DNA of 57,167 nucleotides, taken from Phycisphaerae bacterium (lineage in GTDB: Bacteria > Planctomycetota > Phycisphaerae > Tepidisphaerales > Tepidisphaeraceae). The notes beneath the pieces were generated by a model. That model was not told where the DNA came from. It saw only the letters and a program-made list of their open reading frames with translations, and did no database searches. The position numbers and the translations under genes are program-made. Shown here in pieces: positions 50,001 to 57,167 of this stretch (position 1 is the first letter of the stretch; each line of letters begins with the position of its first letter). The stretch lies in contig JAICTV010000007.1 of assembly GCA_025936175.1 (NCBI GenBank), positions 1 to 57,167 on the forward strand, in the 5' to 3' direction.

Positions 50001-52317
50001 CGTGCTCGACCCCGGCGAGCGCACCAGCGTCACCGCCGCCGACGGAACCTACGCCTTCGGCGATCTGGCGATCAACGACTATCTCGTGAAGGAAGTCGTG
50101 CCGGCGGGATGGACGCAGACGCGCCCGAGCGGCGGCGCGGGGATCAGCCTGAGCGTCGGGGCCGATGACGTGAAACAGGACGAGGACTTCGGTACGCAGC
50201 CGAACGCCGCGACGGCGTCGGCGGGCGGACCGTACACCGTCAACGAAGGCGGCAGCACGCCGCTCAGCGGCAGCGGCACCACCTCGGCCGGCGCGAACAT
50301 CACGGCGTACGAATGGGACTTCGACTACGACGGCATCTCGTTCCAGATCAACGCGACCGGCCAGACGCCTGCGTTTGGCGCGTCAAGCATCGACGGCCCG
50401 GCGACCCGAACGGTCGCGCTGCGGGTCAAGGATTCCAACGGCACGACGAGCGCGGTCTCGACGGCGACGGTGACGATCAACAATGTCACGCCGAGCGCGA
50501 CGTTTACCGTATCGCCGTCGGTCAACCAGAGCGACGCGGGCACCGCGACGTTCTCGAATCAGTCCGATGCGTTCGCGGGCGACACGTTCACCTACGGCTA
50601 CGATTTCGACAACGACAACGTCTTCGAGATCACCGCGTCCGCCTCCTCGAGCGTGCCGGTGCCGGCCAGCTTCCTTTCGACCGTCGGCGATCACACGATC
50701 CACGGGCGCATCACCGACGACGACGGCGGGTTTACCGATTACACCGGCGTGATTCACGTCAACGCGACCGGGCCGCAGCAGACGCCATTCCTCGGGCAGC
50801 CCTTCGCGATCGGCGCCAATCCCGTGACGATCCAGGCGGAGGATTTCGACAACGGCGGCGAGGGCGTCGCGTATCACGACGTCGATAGCGCCAACAACGG
50901 CGGGAAGTATCGAACGACCGCCGTCGATGTCGGCTCGACCAGCGACGCGGGCGGCGGGTTTTACGTCGGCTTCGTGAAGACCGGCGAATGGCTCGAGTAC
51001 ACCGTCGACGTCGCGCCGGCCGGCAATTACGACTTCGCCTTCCGCGTCGCGGCGGCGGGGACGAACGGGAAGTTCCACTTCGAGATCGACGGCGTGGACA
51101 AGTCCGGTCTGCTCACGGTGCCGAACACCGGTGGGTGGCAGAACTGGACGACGGTGACGAAGACCGGCGTCGCGCTGGCGAGCGGTCAGCACATTCTTCG
51201 CGTCTTCATGGACGCCAACGGATCGACCGGATCGGTTGGCAACTTCAATTGGGTGAAGGTCACGCAGTCGAGTGGCGGCGGAGGGGGCGGGGGCGACCAG
51301 ACGCCGTTCCACGGCGTGCCGTTCGCCATCAACTCATCCGGCGCGACGACCCTCCAGATCGAAGACTTCGACAACGGCGGCGAAGGCGTTGCTTATCACG
51401 ATGTCGAAGCGTCCAACCTCGGCGGCGCCAGCTTCAGGCCGGGGACCGGCGTCGATCTGCAGACCACCACCGACACCGGCGGCGGATTCAACCTCGGTTA
51501 CGTCAAGACCGGCGAATGGCTCGAGTACACGATCCACGTCGACACCGCCGGCGCGTACACCTTCGACTTCCGCCTCGCTTCCACCGGATCGAACGCGAAG
51601 TTCCATGTCGCGATCGACGGGAGCGACGTGACCGGACCGCTCACGGTGCCCAACACCGGCGGATATCAGACGTGGAAGACGCTGACCAGGAGCGGCGTGA
51701 ACCTGCCGGCGGGGGATCACGTGCTCCGCATCGCGATGGATGCGGCGGGGAGCAACGGCAGCGTCGGCAACTTCAACTACTTCAAGATCACCCCCGGCGG
51801 GGTGGGCTCGACGACGCAGACGATTGCCAATACCGTCGCGTCGTACGCTCAGGACGGATCGTCGGCCGGCACCAACTTCGGCTCGAGCTCGCAGCTCATC
51901 GTCAAGAAATCGCCCAACGCCGGCTTCACGCGCGAGGCGTATCTGAAGTTCGATCTCTCGTCGCTCACGACGATCAGCAACGCGAAGCTTCGCCTGTGGG
52001 GCAAGCTGTCCGACAGCACGCTCGCCAGCGTCGGCCTGGGCGTCTACAGCTCCGCCGACACGAGATGGGGCGAAAGCACGATCACCTGGAACAACAAGCC
52101 GGGTGCGACCACGCAGATCGGCTCCGCCACCATCACCGGCACGACCGCCGGGTGGTACGAGATCGACATCACGAGCTTCCTCGCGGCGGAAAAGGCGGCG
52201 GGGCACGCGACGGTGACGATCGTCCTGAAGAGCACCACGACCAGCAGCGGGCCGCAGACGGTCTTCAATTCAGACGACGCGTCGAGCAATCGGCCGGAGA
52301 TGGTCGTGACGACATAA
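47023..52317 (+). CDS. Giant secreted modular protein: delta-60, SdrD-B, PKD, CBM6, DNRLRE
   Basis: A 1764-residue exported protein, likely on the cell surface. The N-terminus has a basic stretch and a LEPR-XLL-like motif, IEPLEVRRLL (23-32). Delta-60-type repeats (LDSTFDADGVKL, DQTFGAGGIAS) fill about 36-425. Six SdrD-B-like domains follow at roughly 100-residue spacing (425, 538, 640, 743, 844, 955), each with D-x-D/N-x-D/N-G-type turns. Two PKD-like domains (about 1062 and 1156) precede two CBM6-like domains (about 1251-1418 and 1425-1590; ITIQAEDF-like start, KTGEWLEYT). A DNRLRE-type domain ends the protein (1600-1764). It may hold glycans or cells. Confidence 0.85.
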   Translation: MSHSAFVGKRALRRRHRRRRSLIEPLEVRRLLTAGQLDSTFDADGVKLDAVNAGQTVTPMPNGQILVAGFGYQKQIALLSQSGAIDTLFVPPGDLLGGVLNFSDSLVQPDGKIVLLGWRAQASPYISTVEVIRLNADGTYDTTFGGGDGKVVFDQSYSQFSREMAIQPDGKLLIAVGTDADSNVARVGKIARLLPDGSLDQTFGAGGIASTIINGQPLSITGMALEADGGIVVAGARNGPSGQSYFGPGVMRFTSAGVPDNSFGAAGAFTSANTNDTYADVAVEADGTIIAVGQTSAITGSDTLIVKISSTGGGNSRATYSLVNGYDRADQVVLDPKGNIVTVETFGTANSSEGNDGLARFVPGVAQNFMLDTTFNGVGYVVGNWGTQKSRIEDAAIDRAGKIVTAIIADNGGSQTGGVARFQGDAFGSVSGVLYHDLDGDGTRDSNEPALAGRQVYVDINLDGILDGDPVVTTNVDGTYFFTLAQGSYMVREVVPAGWQQTQPSPANGFGGAFSALVANNQSIQNANFGTNVIAAGSGAVAGKVYEDENGDGLGNFNDGQIANRVVYLDANTNNQLDAGELSTTTDLNGRYGFSGLTPGLHRVAIVTPSDWYTTSASSGDVLVSAGAAVNFPFAQFQRMAFNGFVWDDHNADQRRELSEAPLAGWRAYLDVNKNAAYDPQIDVSTLTDGQGLFSFTGLTPADVAAPVRIQNQPGHIVLLGGWSTVPMSGYVLNTEWPVADSTLVSGRVVYSDTAGDPGPKGVPLQTVYADLNNNGSLDGNEPSAMTDNFGNFAIPGLSAGTVFIRTIPTAGYTQTSPADAYQATVNPSGISFGGTFAFSTTLHRGIISGTLYVDVNVNRTRDQGEKPIAGRTVFIDANDNGVLDAGERSTVSDNSGYYLFNELTGGTYTLRQVLPSSWNQTDPGGNANSAKHPVIFTDAKGEQSQISDFGSVPKPGAIRGAVFKDVNGDGIKGPDDIGIGGRTVWIETDFDGVLDPGERTSVTAADGTYAFGDLAINDYLVKEVVPAGWTQTRPSGGAGISLSVGADDVKQDEDFGTQPNAATASAGGPYTVNEGGSTPLSGSGTTSAGANITAYEWDFDYDGISFQINATGQTPAFGASSIDGPATRTVALRVKDSNGTTSAVSTATVTINNVTPSATFTVSPSVNQSDAGTATFSNQSDAFAGDTFTYGYDFDNDNVFEITASASSSVPVPASFLSTVGDHTIHGRITDDDGGFTDYTGVIHVNATGPQQTPFLGQPFAIGANPVTIQAEDFDNGGEGVAYHDVDSANNGGKYRTTAVDVGSTSDAGGGFYVGFVKTGEWLEYTVDVAPAGNYDFAFRVAAAGTNGKFHFEIDGVDKSGLLTVPNTGGWQNWTTVTKTGVALASGQHILRVFMDANGSTGSVGNFNWVKVTQSSGGGGGGGDQTPFHGVPFAINSSGATTLQIEDFDNGGEGVAYHDVEASNLGGASFRPGTGVDLQTTTDTGGGFNLGYVKTGEWLEYTIHVDTAGAYTFDFRLASTGSNAKFHVAIDGSDVTGPLTVPNTGGYQTWKTLTRSGVNLPAGDHVLRIAMDAAGSNGSVGNFNYFKITPGGVGSTTQTIANTVASYAQDGSSAGTNFGSSSQLIVKKSPNAGFTREAYLKFDLSSLTTISNAKLRLWGKLSDSTLASVGLGVYSSADTRWGESTITWNNKPGATTQIGSATITGTTAGWYEIDITSFLAAEKAAGHATVTIVLKSTTTSSGPQTVFNSDDASSNRPEMVVTT

Positions 52318-52543
52318 AGTTGCTGATTTGACGAAAAGGGTGGATGACGGCTTTACCCGCGGCGACGTTTGGTTAGCTTTCCCACGGGACGGGTGCGAGC
52401 CGCGCAGGGCTGTGGGTTGGAGGACTCGAGCGGCGGGCGGCGGTCGCACGTGGCGGCTACGGGCGTTCTCTCTCGGCTATTGATCCACTCGGACGTTTGT
52501 TCGGCGCGCGGACTCCGCGCGCATGCCATGGGAGAGGGTCTCG
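52318..52543. other. Gap before the first GH5-like gene
   Basis: A 226-bp GC-rich gap with no gene. It has a 9-bp dyad at 52504-52522 and a GGGAGAGGG ribosome site near 52529-52537. No promoter was recognised. Confidence 0.5.
52504..52522. promoter_or_regulatory. Perfect 9-bp dyad upstream of a start codon
   Basis: GCGCGCGGA and TCCGCGCGC are separated by one base, 21 bp before ATG 52544. With one spacer base it is unlikely as an RNA hairpin and suits a protein-binding site or a GC-rich coincidence. Confidence 0.4.
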
Positions 52544-54427
52544 ATGTCACTGCGCCGGTCGTTTGTGGAATCGTTGGAGTCGCGCCTGCTCTTCGCCGTC
52601 GCCGAGCCCGCGCCGGTCGCGCGCCCGAGCTACAACACGGGCAGCGGTTTCTTCGTCAGCGGCCCGCACGTCTACGACGCCAACGGGTATCAGTTCACCC
52701 TGCGCGGCTTCGCGCATTCGCTGTACTGGGGGAACGTCACCAAGGCCAAGGCGTCGATCGCCGAGTTCCCCAAGACCAAAGCGAACGCCGTCCGGATCGT
52801 CTTCGGCGACGATTTCGGGCCGTCGCAGTATTCGATCCAGCGGCAGCGGATCGTCGAGCAGTTCATCAAGGAAGGGATTGTGCCGGTCGTCGAGGACTCG
52901 ACCGTGACCGGCCATACGGGCGCGGAGTATCTCACGTCCGTCGTCGATAAATGGCTTGCGCCCGGCAGCATCCAGTGGCTCAAGCAGTACGAGAAGTACG
53001 TCGTCCTCAACATCGCCAACGAGTGGGGCGCGGACACGCAGGACTGGGCGGATCAGTACACCATCGCGGTCAATCGCATCCGCGCCGCCGGCATCAACTG
53101 CCTGATCATGATCGACGCCGCCGAGGCCCATCCCGGGCCGGGGCAGAGCGCGAGTTCCATCGAGACGATGGGGCGGCAGGTGCTCGACGCGGACCCGCAG
53201 CACAACATCGTCTTCTCGGTTCACATGTACAACCAGTGGCGCACGGAAGACGGCGCGGCGGACGTGGGCAAGAGCACGTCGGCGCTCGGCGCGCCGTACG
53301 ACATGAAGAGCGAGTTGGAGAAGCTGCAGGCGACGGGGCTCGCCGTCGTCGTCGGCGAGTTCAGTTGGCAGGGCGCGCACCTGGTGAAGTACAACACGCG
53401 CCGCGCGATGGAGATCTTCAATGATCTGAACATCGGCTGGCTCGCGTGGGGCTACAACCAGATGGACGCGGGGATGAACCTTGTGAACGACTGGCAGTAC
53501 AACGGCAACGCGGACCTCACGAAGTTCGGCAAGCGCATCATCAACGACCCGCAGTACGGGCTGAAAAAGACCAGCAGGCAGGCGAGCATCTTCCAGTCGA
53601 AGATCTCCGGCGCCGTCTTCAACGATCTGAATTCCAACGGCCGGCGCGACACCGGCGAGAGCGCGCTCGCGGGCGCGACAGTTTTTCTGGACTTCAACCA
53701 CGACGGCGGCTTGAACAGGAACGAGACGGTGGTAACAACTGCCGCCGACGGATCGTTTCTCTTCGGGCGGCTGCCGAGCGGGACCTATGACGTTCGCATC
53801 GTCCCGCCCGGCCGATACGGCGCGTGGAAGGCGACGAAACACGGCGGCGTGGGCATCGCGACGGTGACGGTCGAGGGCGCGAAGCACCTTTCGGGTGTGA
53901 ACGTCGGCTTCCACCGCGCGACGCTTTCGACGCCGTACAGGCACGTGATGATTAATTCCTCCGTCGTGACGATCCAGGCGGAGAGCTTCGACATCGGCGG
54001 CGAGGGCGTCGCGTTTCACGACAACGATTCGACAAACATCGGCGGCAAGGGCGGCCGCGGGAGCGATGCGGTCGATGTCGAAACCACGCGCGACGTCGGT
54101 GGTGGAAATAACATTGAGGCCACGCAGGCGGGCGAGTGGCTCAATTACACGGTCAATCTGGCCAAAACGAGGCTGTTCGACTTGAGTTTCCGCGTCGCTG
54201 CAGCCGACAAAGGTGGAAAATTCCACCTCGAAGTGGATGGAAACAACGTTACCGGCATGATTTCCGTCCCGAAGACGGGTTCGTGGCAGAAGTGGACGAC
54301 GGTGGCGGCCGATGAAATAAGGCTGCCTGCCGGCACCCACGTGCTCCGGTTGGTAATGGACGCCAACGGATCGTCAGGTTGGGTGGGCAATTTCAATTAC
54401 TTCCGCATCGAGCGCTCGGACGTTTGA
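52544..54427 (+). CDS. Secreted GH5-like glycosidase with SdrD-B and CBM6 modules (first of tandem pair)
   Basis: A 627-residue exported enzyme. The N-terminus has the LEPR-XLL-like ESLESRLLF (9-17). The clan GH-A catalytic glutamates are E160 (LNIANEWG, acid/base) and E272 (VVVGEFSW, nucleophile), typical of GH5 cellulases and mannanases. An SdrD-B-like domain (ISGAVFNDLNSNGRRDTGE) follows at about 355, then a CBM6-like domain from about 470 (VTIQAESFDIGGEGVAFHD, TQAGEWLNYT). ATG 52544 has a clear ribosome site. It resembles the next gene throughout. Substrate is probably a beta-1,4-mannan or glucan, not determinable. Confidence 0.88.
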   Translation: MSLRRSFVESLESRLLFAVAEPAPVARPSYNTGSGFFVSGPHVYDANGYQFTLRGFAHSLYWGNVTKAKASIAEFPKTKANAVRIVFGDDFGPSQYSIQRQRIVEQFIKEGIVPVVEDSTVTGHTGAEYLTSVVDKWLAPGSIQWLKQYEKYVVLNIANEWGADTQDWADQYTIAVNRIRAAGINCLIMIDAAEAHPGPGQSASSIETMGRQVLDADPQHNIVFSVHMYNQWRTEDGAADVGKSTSALGAPYDMKSELEKLQATGLAVVVGEFSWQGAHLVKYNTRRAMEIFNDLNIGWLAWGYNQMDAGMNLVNDWQYNGNADLTKFGKRIINDPQYGLKKTSRQASIFQSKISGAVFNDLNSNGRRDTGESALAGATVFLDFNHDGGLNRNETVVTTAADGSFLFGRLPSGTYDVRIVPPGRYGAWKATKHGGVGIATVTVEGAKHLSGVNVGFHRATLSTPYRHVMINSSVVTIQAESFDIGGEGVAFHDNDSTNIGGKGGRGSDAVDVETTRDVGGGNNIEATQAGEWLNYTVNLAKTRLFDLSFRVAAADKGGKFHLEVDGNNVTGMISVPKTGSWQKWTTVAADEIRLPAGTHVLRLVMDANGSSGWVGNFNYFRIERSDV

Positions 54428-54607
54428 GCGAGCCGCGCGTGTGATGTCGGAAGTGGGCTGACGGGCAGCAAAGCCGCCGGTGCCAGACCGGCGCAATAGC
54501 CAGAGTGCTTGGACGACTGAAGGCGTTCCCTGCGATGCGCCGCCATCGTGCGCGCATCGCAAGGACGCGGTGTCGGCCGAGGTGTCAATTTGGGCTACGG
54601 GGATGGA
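54428..54607. other. Gap between tandem GH5-like genes with strong hairpins
   Basis: A 180-bp gap holding two stem-loops: GCCGGT/ACCGGC (54476-54492) and a 10-bp perfect stem TGCGATGCGC/GCGCATCGCA (54531-54561, 11-nt loop). Neither is followed by a T-tract. The second lies 46 bp before the next start and may be a leader hairpin. Confidence 0.55.
54531..54561. promoter_or_regulatory. 10-bp perfect stem-loop in the second GH5-like leader
   Basis: TGCGATGCGC pairs fully with GCGCATCGCA around an 11-nt loop. It could protect or regulate the mRNA, or mark a processing point between the two tandem genes. Confidence 0.45.
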
Positions 54608-56551
54608 ATGGAGAAGGTCGTGAAACGTCGCAAGCGTAAATCCGTTTTCGTGGAAAATCTCGAGCAGCGCCTCCTTTACTCGACCGCTAATCAGCCGGTC
54701 GCGCGACCCAGCGGGAACACGGGCGCCGGCTTCTTCGTCAGCGGCGGCAGCATCTATGACGCCAACGGCAATCAGTTCACCATCGAGGGCTTCAACCACA
54801 CGACCTACTGGGGCAACGGCACCAACGACATCAACGCGCTGGATCAGTTCCACAAGACCGGCGCGAACACGGTGCGCGTCGTCTTCGGCGACGACTTCGG
54901 TCCGTCGCAGACGCCCGCGCAGCGCGAGGCGATCGTCGCGAAGCTCGTGAGCCAGGGCATCGTCCCCGTCGTCGAGGACAGCAGCGCGACCGGCAAGAAG
55001 GACCCGGCGTCGCTGCAGAAGATCGTCGACACCTGGCTGCAGCCGGGGAACGTCGCGTGGCTCAAGAAGTACGAGAAGCAGGTCATCCTCAACATCGCCA
55101 ACGAGTGGGGCCCGGACTCGACCGTCTGGCGCGACGAGTACAAGAAGGCGATCACCCGCCTGCGCGCGGCGGGCATCAGGAATCTGCTCATGGTCGACTC
55201 CGGCGACGCGCCCGGCCCCGGCCAGAGCGCTCACACGATCGAGACCTGGGGCAAGGACCTCATCAACGCCGACCCGCAGCACAACGTCGTCCTCTCGATC
55301 CACATGTACAACGCGTGGCGGACCGAAGACGGCGCCGCCGACGTCGGGAAGAGCCATCCGGAAACCGGCAACCCCTGGGACATCGAGACGGAGCTGAAGA
55401 AGATCAAGTCGATGAACCTGCCGGTCGTCGTCGGCGAGTTTAGCTCAGACAAGTACAGCGTGGTGAAGTACGACACGGCGCGGGCGCTACAGGTCTTCCA
55501 CGACCTGGGAATCGGCTGGATCGCGTGGTCGTGGAACGAGAACACCGTCTCCAGCATGAACATGGTCTGGGGCTGGACCTACAACAGTGACGCGGACCTC
55601 AAGGATTACGGCCGGCTGATCATCACCAGCCAGTACGGGCTGAAGAACACCGCCAGGCAGGCGACGATCTTCGGCAGCAGCGTCGGCGGCGCCATCAGCG
55701 GAATGGTGTTCAACGACAAGGACCGTGACGGGCACCAGGACAGCGGCGAGGGCGCCGTCCAAGGCGCGACCGTTTACATTGACGCCGACAAGGACGGCAA
55801 GTTGGACTCTAGCGAGCGGCAGACCAAGACCGGTTCCGCCGGCGAGTACAGCTTCGACGATCTCGCGGCCGGAACCTACGTCGTGCGCGTCATCCGTCCG
55901 AGCACGCCGACGTCCAGCGGACTCGTGCCGCTGAGCGTCTGGACCGGCAACGTCAAAAGCGTCAGCGTCGCGCCCGGCAAGGTCGCCAGCGGCGTGGACC
56001 TCGCGTCGGCGGGCAGCACGACTGACGGGAATACCGGCGGCACGAACAAATCGGGCAAGCAGACCGCTTATAAGTCGATCAAGGTCGGCTCGTCGCTGGT
56101 CACGATCCAGGCGGAGAACTACGACTATGGCGGCGAGGGCGTCTCGTACCACGACACGAGCTCAAAGAACACCGGCGGAAAGTATCGCACGGGCAACGGC
56201 GTAGACGTCCGCACGACCAGCGACAAGGGCGGCGGGTACACCGTCGGCTGGACCAAGGCGGGCGAGTGGATGGAGTACACCATCACCGTCGCCGCCACCG
56301 GTTACTACGACCTGGGCTTCCGCGTCGCGGCCCTCAGCGGCGGCGGGCAGTTCCACATGAACGTGGACGGGACCAACGTCACCGGAACGCTCGGCATGCC
56401 CAAGACCGGCGGCTGGCAGAAGTGGACGACGGTCACGAAGCAAAACGTGAAGCTGACCGCCGGCGTGCACGTCTTCCGCATCGCCATGGATCACAACGGC
56501 TCGTCGGGATATGTCGGGAACTTCAACTATTTCACGCTGAAGAAGAAGTAG
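54608..56551 (+). CDS. Secreted GH5-like glycosidase with SdrD-B and CBM6 modules (second of tandem pair)
   Basis: A 647-residue exported enzyme with the same module order as its upstream neighbour. A basic N-terminus precedes the LEPR-XLL-like ENLEQRLLY (16-24). Catalytic glutamate candidates are E167 (LNIANEWG) and E277 (VVVGEFSS). SdrD-B-like domain (ISGMVFNDKDRDGHQDSGE) near 360; a Thr/Gly linker; CBM6-like domain near 495-645 (VTIQAENYDYGGEGVSYHD, WMEYTITV). The two GH5 parts share long identical stretches, so this is a tandem duplication that has diverged. ATG 54608 is chosen since upstream in-frame sequence lies in the hairpin. Confidence 0.88.
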   Translation: MEKVVKRRKRKSVFVENLEQRLLYSTANQPVARPSGNTGAGFFVSGGSIYDANGNQFTIEGFNHTTYWGNGTNDINALDQFHKTGANTVRVVFGDDFGPSQTPAQREAIVAKLVSQGIVPVVEDSSATGKKDPASLQKIVDTWLQPGNVAWLKKYEKQVILNIANEWGPDSTVWRDEYKKAITRLRAAGIRNLLMVDSGDAPGPGQSAHTIETWGKDLINADPQHNVVLSIHMYNAWRTEDGAADVGKSHPETGNPWDIETELKKIKSMNLPVVVGEFSSDKYSVVKYDTARALQVFHDLGIGWIAWSWNENTVSSMNMVWGWTYNSDADLKDYGRLIITSQYGLKNTARQATIFGSSVGGAISGMVFNDKDRDGHQDSGEGAVQGATVYIDADKDGKLDSSERQTKTGSAGEYSFDDLAAGTYVVRVIRPSTPTSSGLVPLSVWTGNVKSVSVAPGKVASGVDLASAGSTTDGNTGGTNKSGKQTAYKSIKVGSSLVTIQAENYDYGGEGVSYHDTSSKNTGGKYRTGNGVDVRTTSDKGGGYTVGWTKAGEWMEYTITVAATGYYDLGFRVAALSGGGQFHMNVDGTNVTGTLGMPKTGGWQKWTTVTKQNVKLTAGVHVFRIAMDHNGSSGYVGNFNYFTLKKK

Positions 56552-56576
56552 TAGTCGTCGTCGTCATTCCCGGCGA

Positions 56577-56616
56577 TACAATAATGCGGCCCCCGTGACG
56601 TTTTAGCGCTACGGGG
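56577..56616 (+). promoter_or_regulatory. Candidate -10 box and leader hairpin
   Basis: TACAAT at 56577-56582 resembles a -10 box without a clear -35. A CCCCGT/ACGGGG stem (56591-56616) follows, ending 6 bp before the next start codon. Low confidence. Confidence 0.28.
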
Positions 56617-56622
56617 ACCGCC

Positions 56623-57167
56623 ATGTTCCATCGACACGCTTCCATCCTGTGTCTCGTTCTGGTGCCCTTGCTGGCCGCGCCCGCAATGGCGGCCAAAGGC
56701 GGCGGCGGAAAGAAGGGCGCGGGGACGCAGCCGGCGGCGAGCGCGCCCAGCGGAGACAACGTCGTCGCGCTGCAGAAGAAGCTTCAGGACGCTGATGCCG
56801 CCATCTTGACCGCTCAGCATGAGCTCGAAAAGGTCGGCGAAAAGCTCCGGCCGAAGTTCGAGTCGTCGCAGGAGTGGACCGATGCGCAGGCGGCGCTGAA
56901 GCAGGCGCAGGCGGATCGCGACGCGGCGGTCAAGCCGGCGCTCGATCGGGTTCATCAGTCGGATGCGTACAAATCGGCGCTGGCGATGAAGCAGAAGACG
57001 TCGGCCCAGTTGACACAACTTCACTCGGCGACGCCGCCGGCTACGGATGAGCAACTCGCCGACGCGACCAAGGCGTCGCTCGACGCGTCACAAGCGGTGG
57101 CGCAGCTCGAGAACGACGCGGTCGCGAACGACGCCGGCGCGAAGGAGGCGAGCGCGGAGCTCGCGCA
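56623..57167 (+). CDS. Secreted coiled-coil-like protein, truncated by the window end
   Basis: The start ATG 56623 gives a signal peptide (MFHRHASILCLVLVPLLAA, cleaved after AMA), then a Gly/Lys-rich spacer (KGGGGKKGAG). The remaining residues are Ala-, Gln- and Lys-rich with heptad-like spacing (ALQKKLQDADAAILTAQHEL, ADRDAAVKPALD), suggesting a coiled coil. The frame stays open to the last base, so at least 181 codons are seen and the C-terminus is missing. No known family is recognised. It is on the same strand as the GH5 pair but with its own leader. Confidence 0.7.
   Translation, partial: MFHRHASILCLVLVPLLAAPAMAAKGGGGKKGAGTQPAASAPSGDNVVALQKKLQDADAAILTAQHELEKVGEKLRPKFESSQEWTDAQAALKQAQADRDAAVKPALDRVHQSDAYKSALAMKQKTSAQLTQLHSATPPATDEQLADATKASLDASQAVAQLENDAVANDAGAKEASAELA

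Noticed and set aside
48298-50200. Dockerin or EF-hand calcium sites in the giant protein
   Set aside because: The D-x-D/N-x-D/N-G turns lie in regular ~100-residue SdrD-B-like domains, not in paired dockerin repeats.
54428-54607. Possible c-di-GMP (GEMM-type) riboswitch, from a GCAAAGCC and CGG segment
   Set aside because: Only the 3' half resembles the motif; the GGCAAACC-like first half is missing and the pairing does not fit.
1-57167. CRISPR array or insertion sequence
   Set aside because: No regularly spaced direct repeats with unique spacers and no transposase gene were seen; the palindromes lack a transposase and target duplication that I could see.

Overview
The window looks like chromosomal DNA of a GC-rich planctomycete, most likely class Phycisphaerae (Tepidisphaera-like). 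The evidence is indirect: N-terminal motifs of the LEPR-XLL type on large secreted proteins, delta-60 and SdrD-B-like repeats, a PEP-CTERM tail, many secreted carbohydrate-active enzymes, and dispersed long palindromes in many intergenic spaces. No marker gene fixes the taxonomy.

Layout. Bases 103-8934 (minus) form a run of an enolase-superfamily sugar-acid dehydratase, a TIM-barrel glycosidase, a GH115-like glucuronidase and a GH2-like glycosidase, suggesting degradation of a uronic-acid-containing plant glycan. Divergent from it, 8976-11573 (plus) is an NAD-salvage pair, pncB and pncA. Bases 12004-14266 hold a dense array of 17 tRNA or tRNA-like genes with two small ORFs inside. Bases 14255-25147 hold an esterase, a GH84-like enzyme, a PhyH-type oxygenase with a small Cys-rich protein, a cellulase-like protein, a five-bladed propeller, a CBM9-like protein, a heparinase II/III-like lyase and a DegT aminotransferase. 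A secreted cyclophilin and a zinc-finger protein follow.

Bases 26020-40005 (minus) form a long collinear block: LURP-one-like protein, DUF4838 protein, pectate-lyase-superfamily protein, GPH/SLC45-like transporter, deacetylase-like protein, DegT aminotransferase, secreted alpha/alpha-barrel protein, SDR protein, DapA-family aldolase or lyase, and serine hydrolase. Several pairs overlap by 4 bp, so at least parts are translationally coupled. It reads as a locus for degrading, importing and processing a sugar or sugar acid; the substrate cannot be read from sequence. Bases 40175-46934 carry smaller housekeeping or unknown genes: GNAT, DUF309, a PEP-CTERM GH25 lysozyme, a GmhA-like isomerase, two lipoproteins, DUF2752 and a GT4 glycosyltransferase. 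Bases 47023-56551 encode three related secreted modular proteins sharing CBM6 and SdrD-B modules: a 1764-residue delta-60 protein and two tandem GH5-like enzymes. The window ends inside a secreted coiled-coil-like protein.

The most unusual signal is a set of long hairpin repeats of several unrelated sequence words. They fill many intergenic gaps and in several places run into coding sequence, supplying a C-terminus, a signal-peptide core or an N-terminal extension. The compact tRNA array, with degenerate members and two embedded ORFs, is the second.
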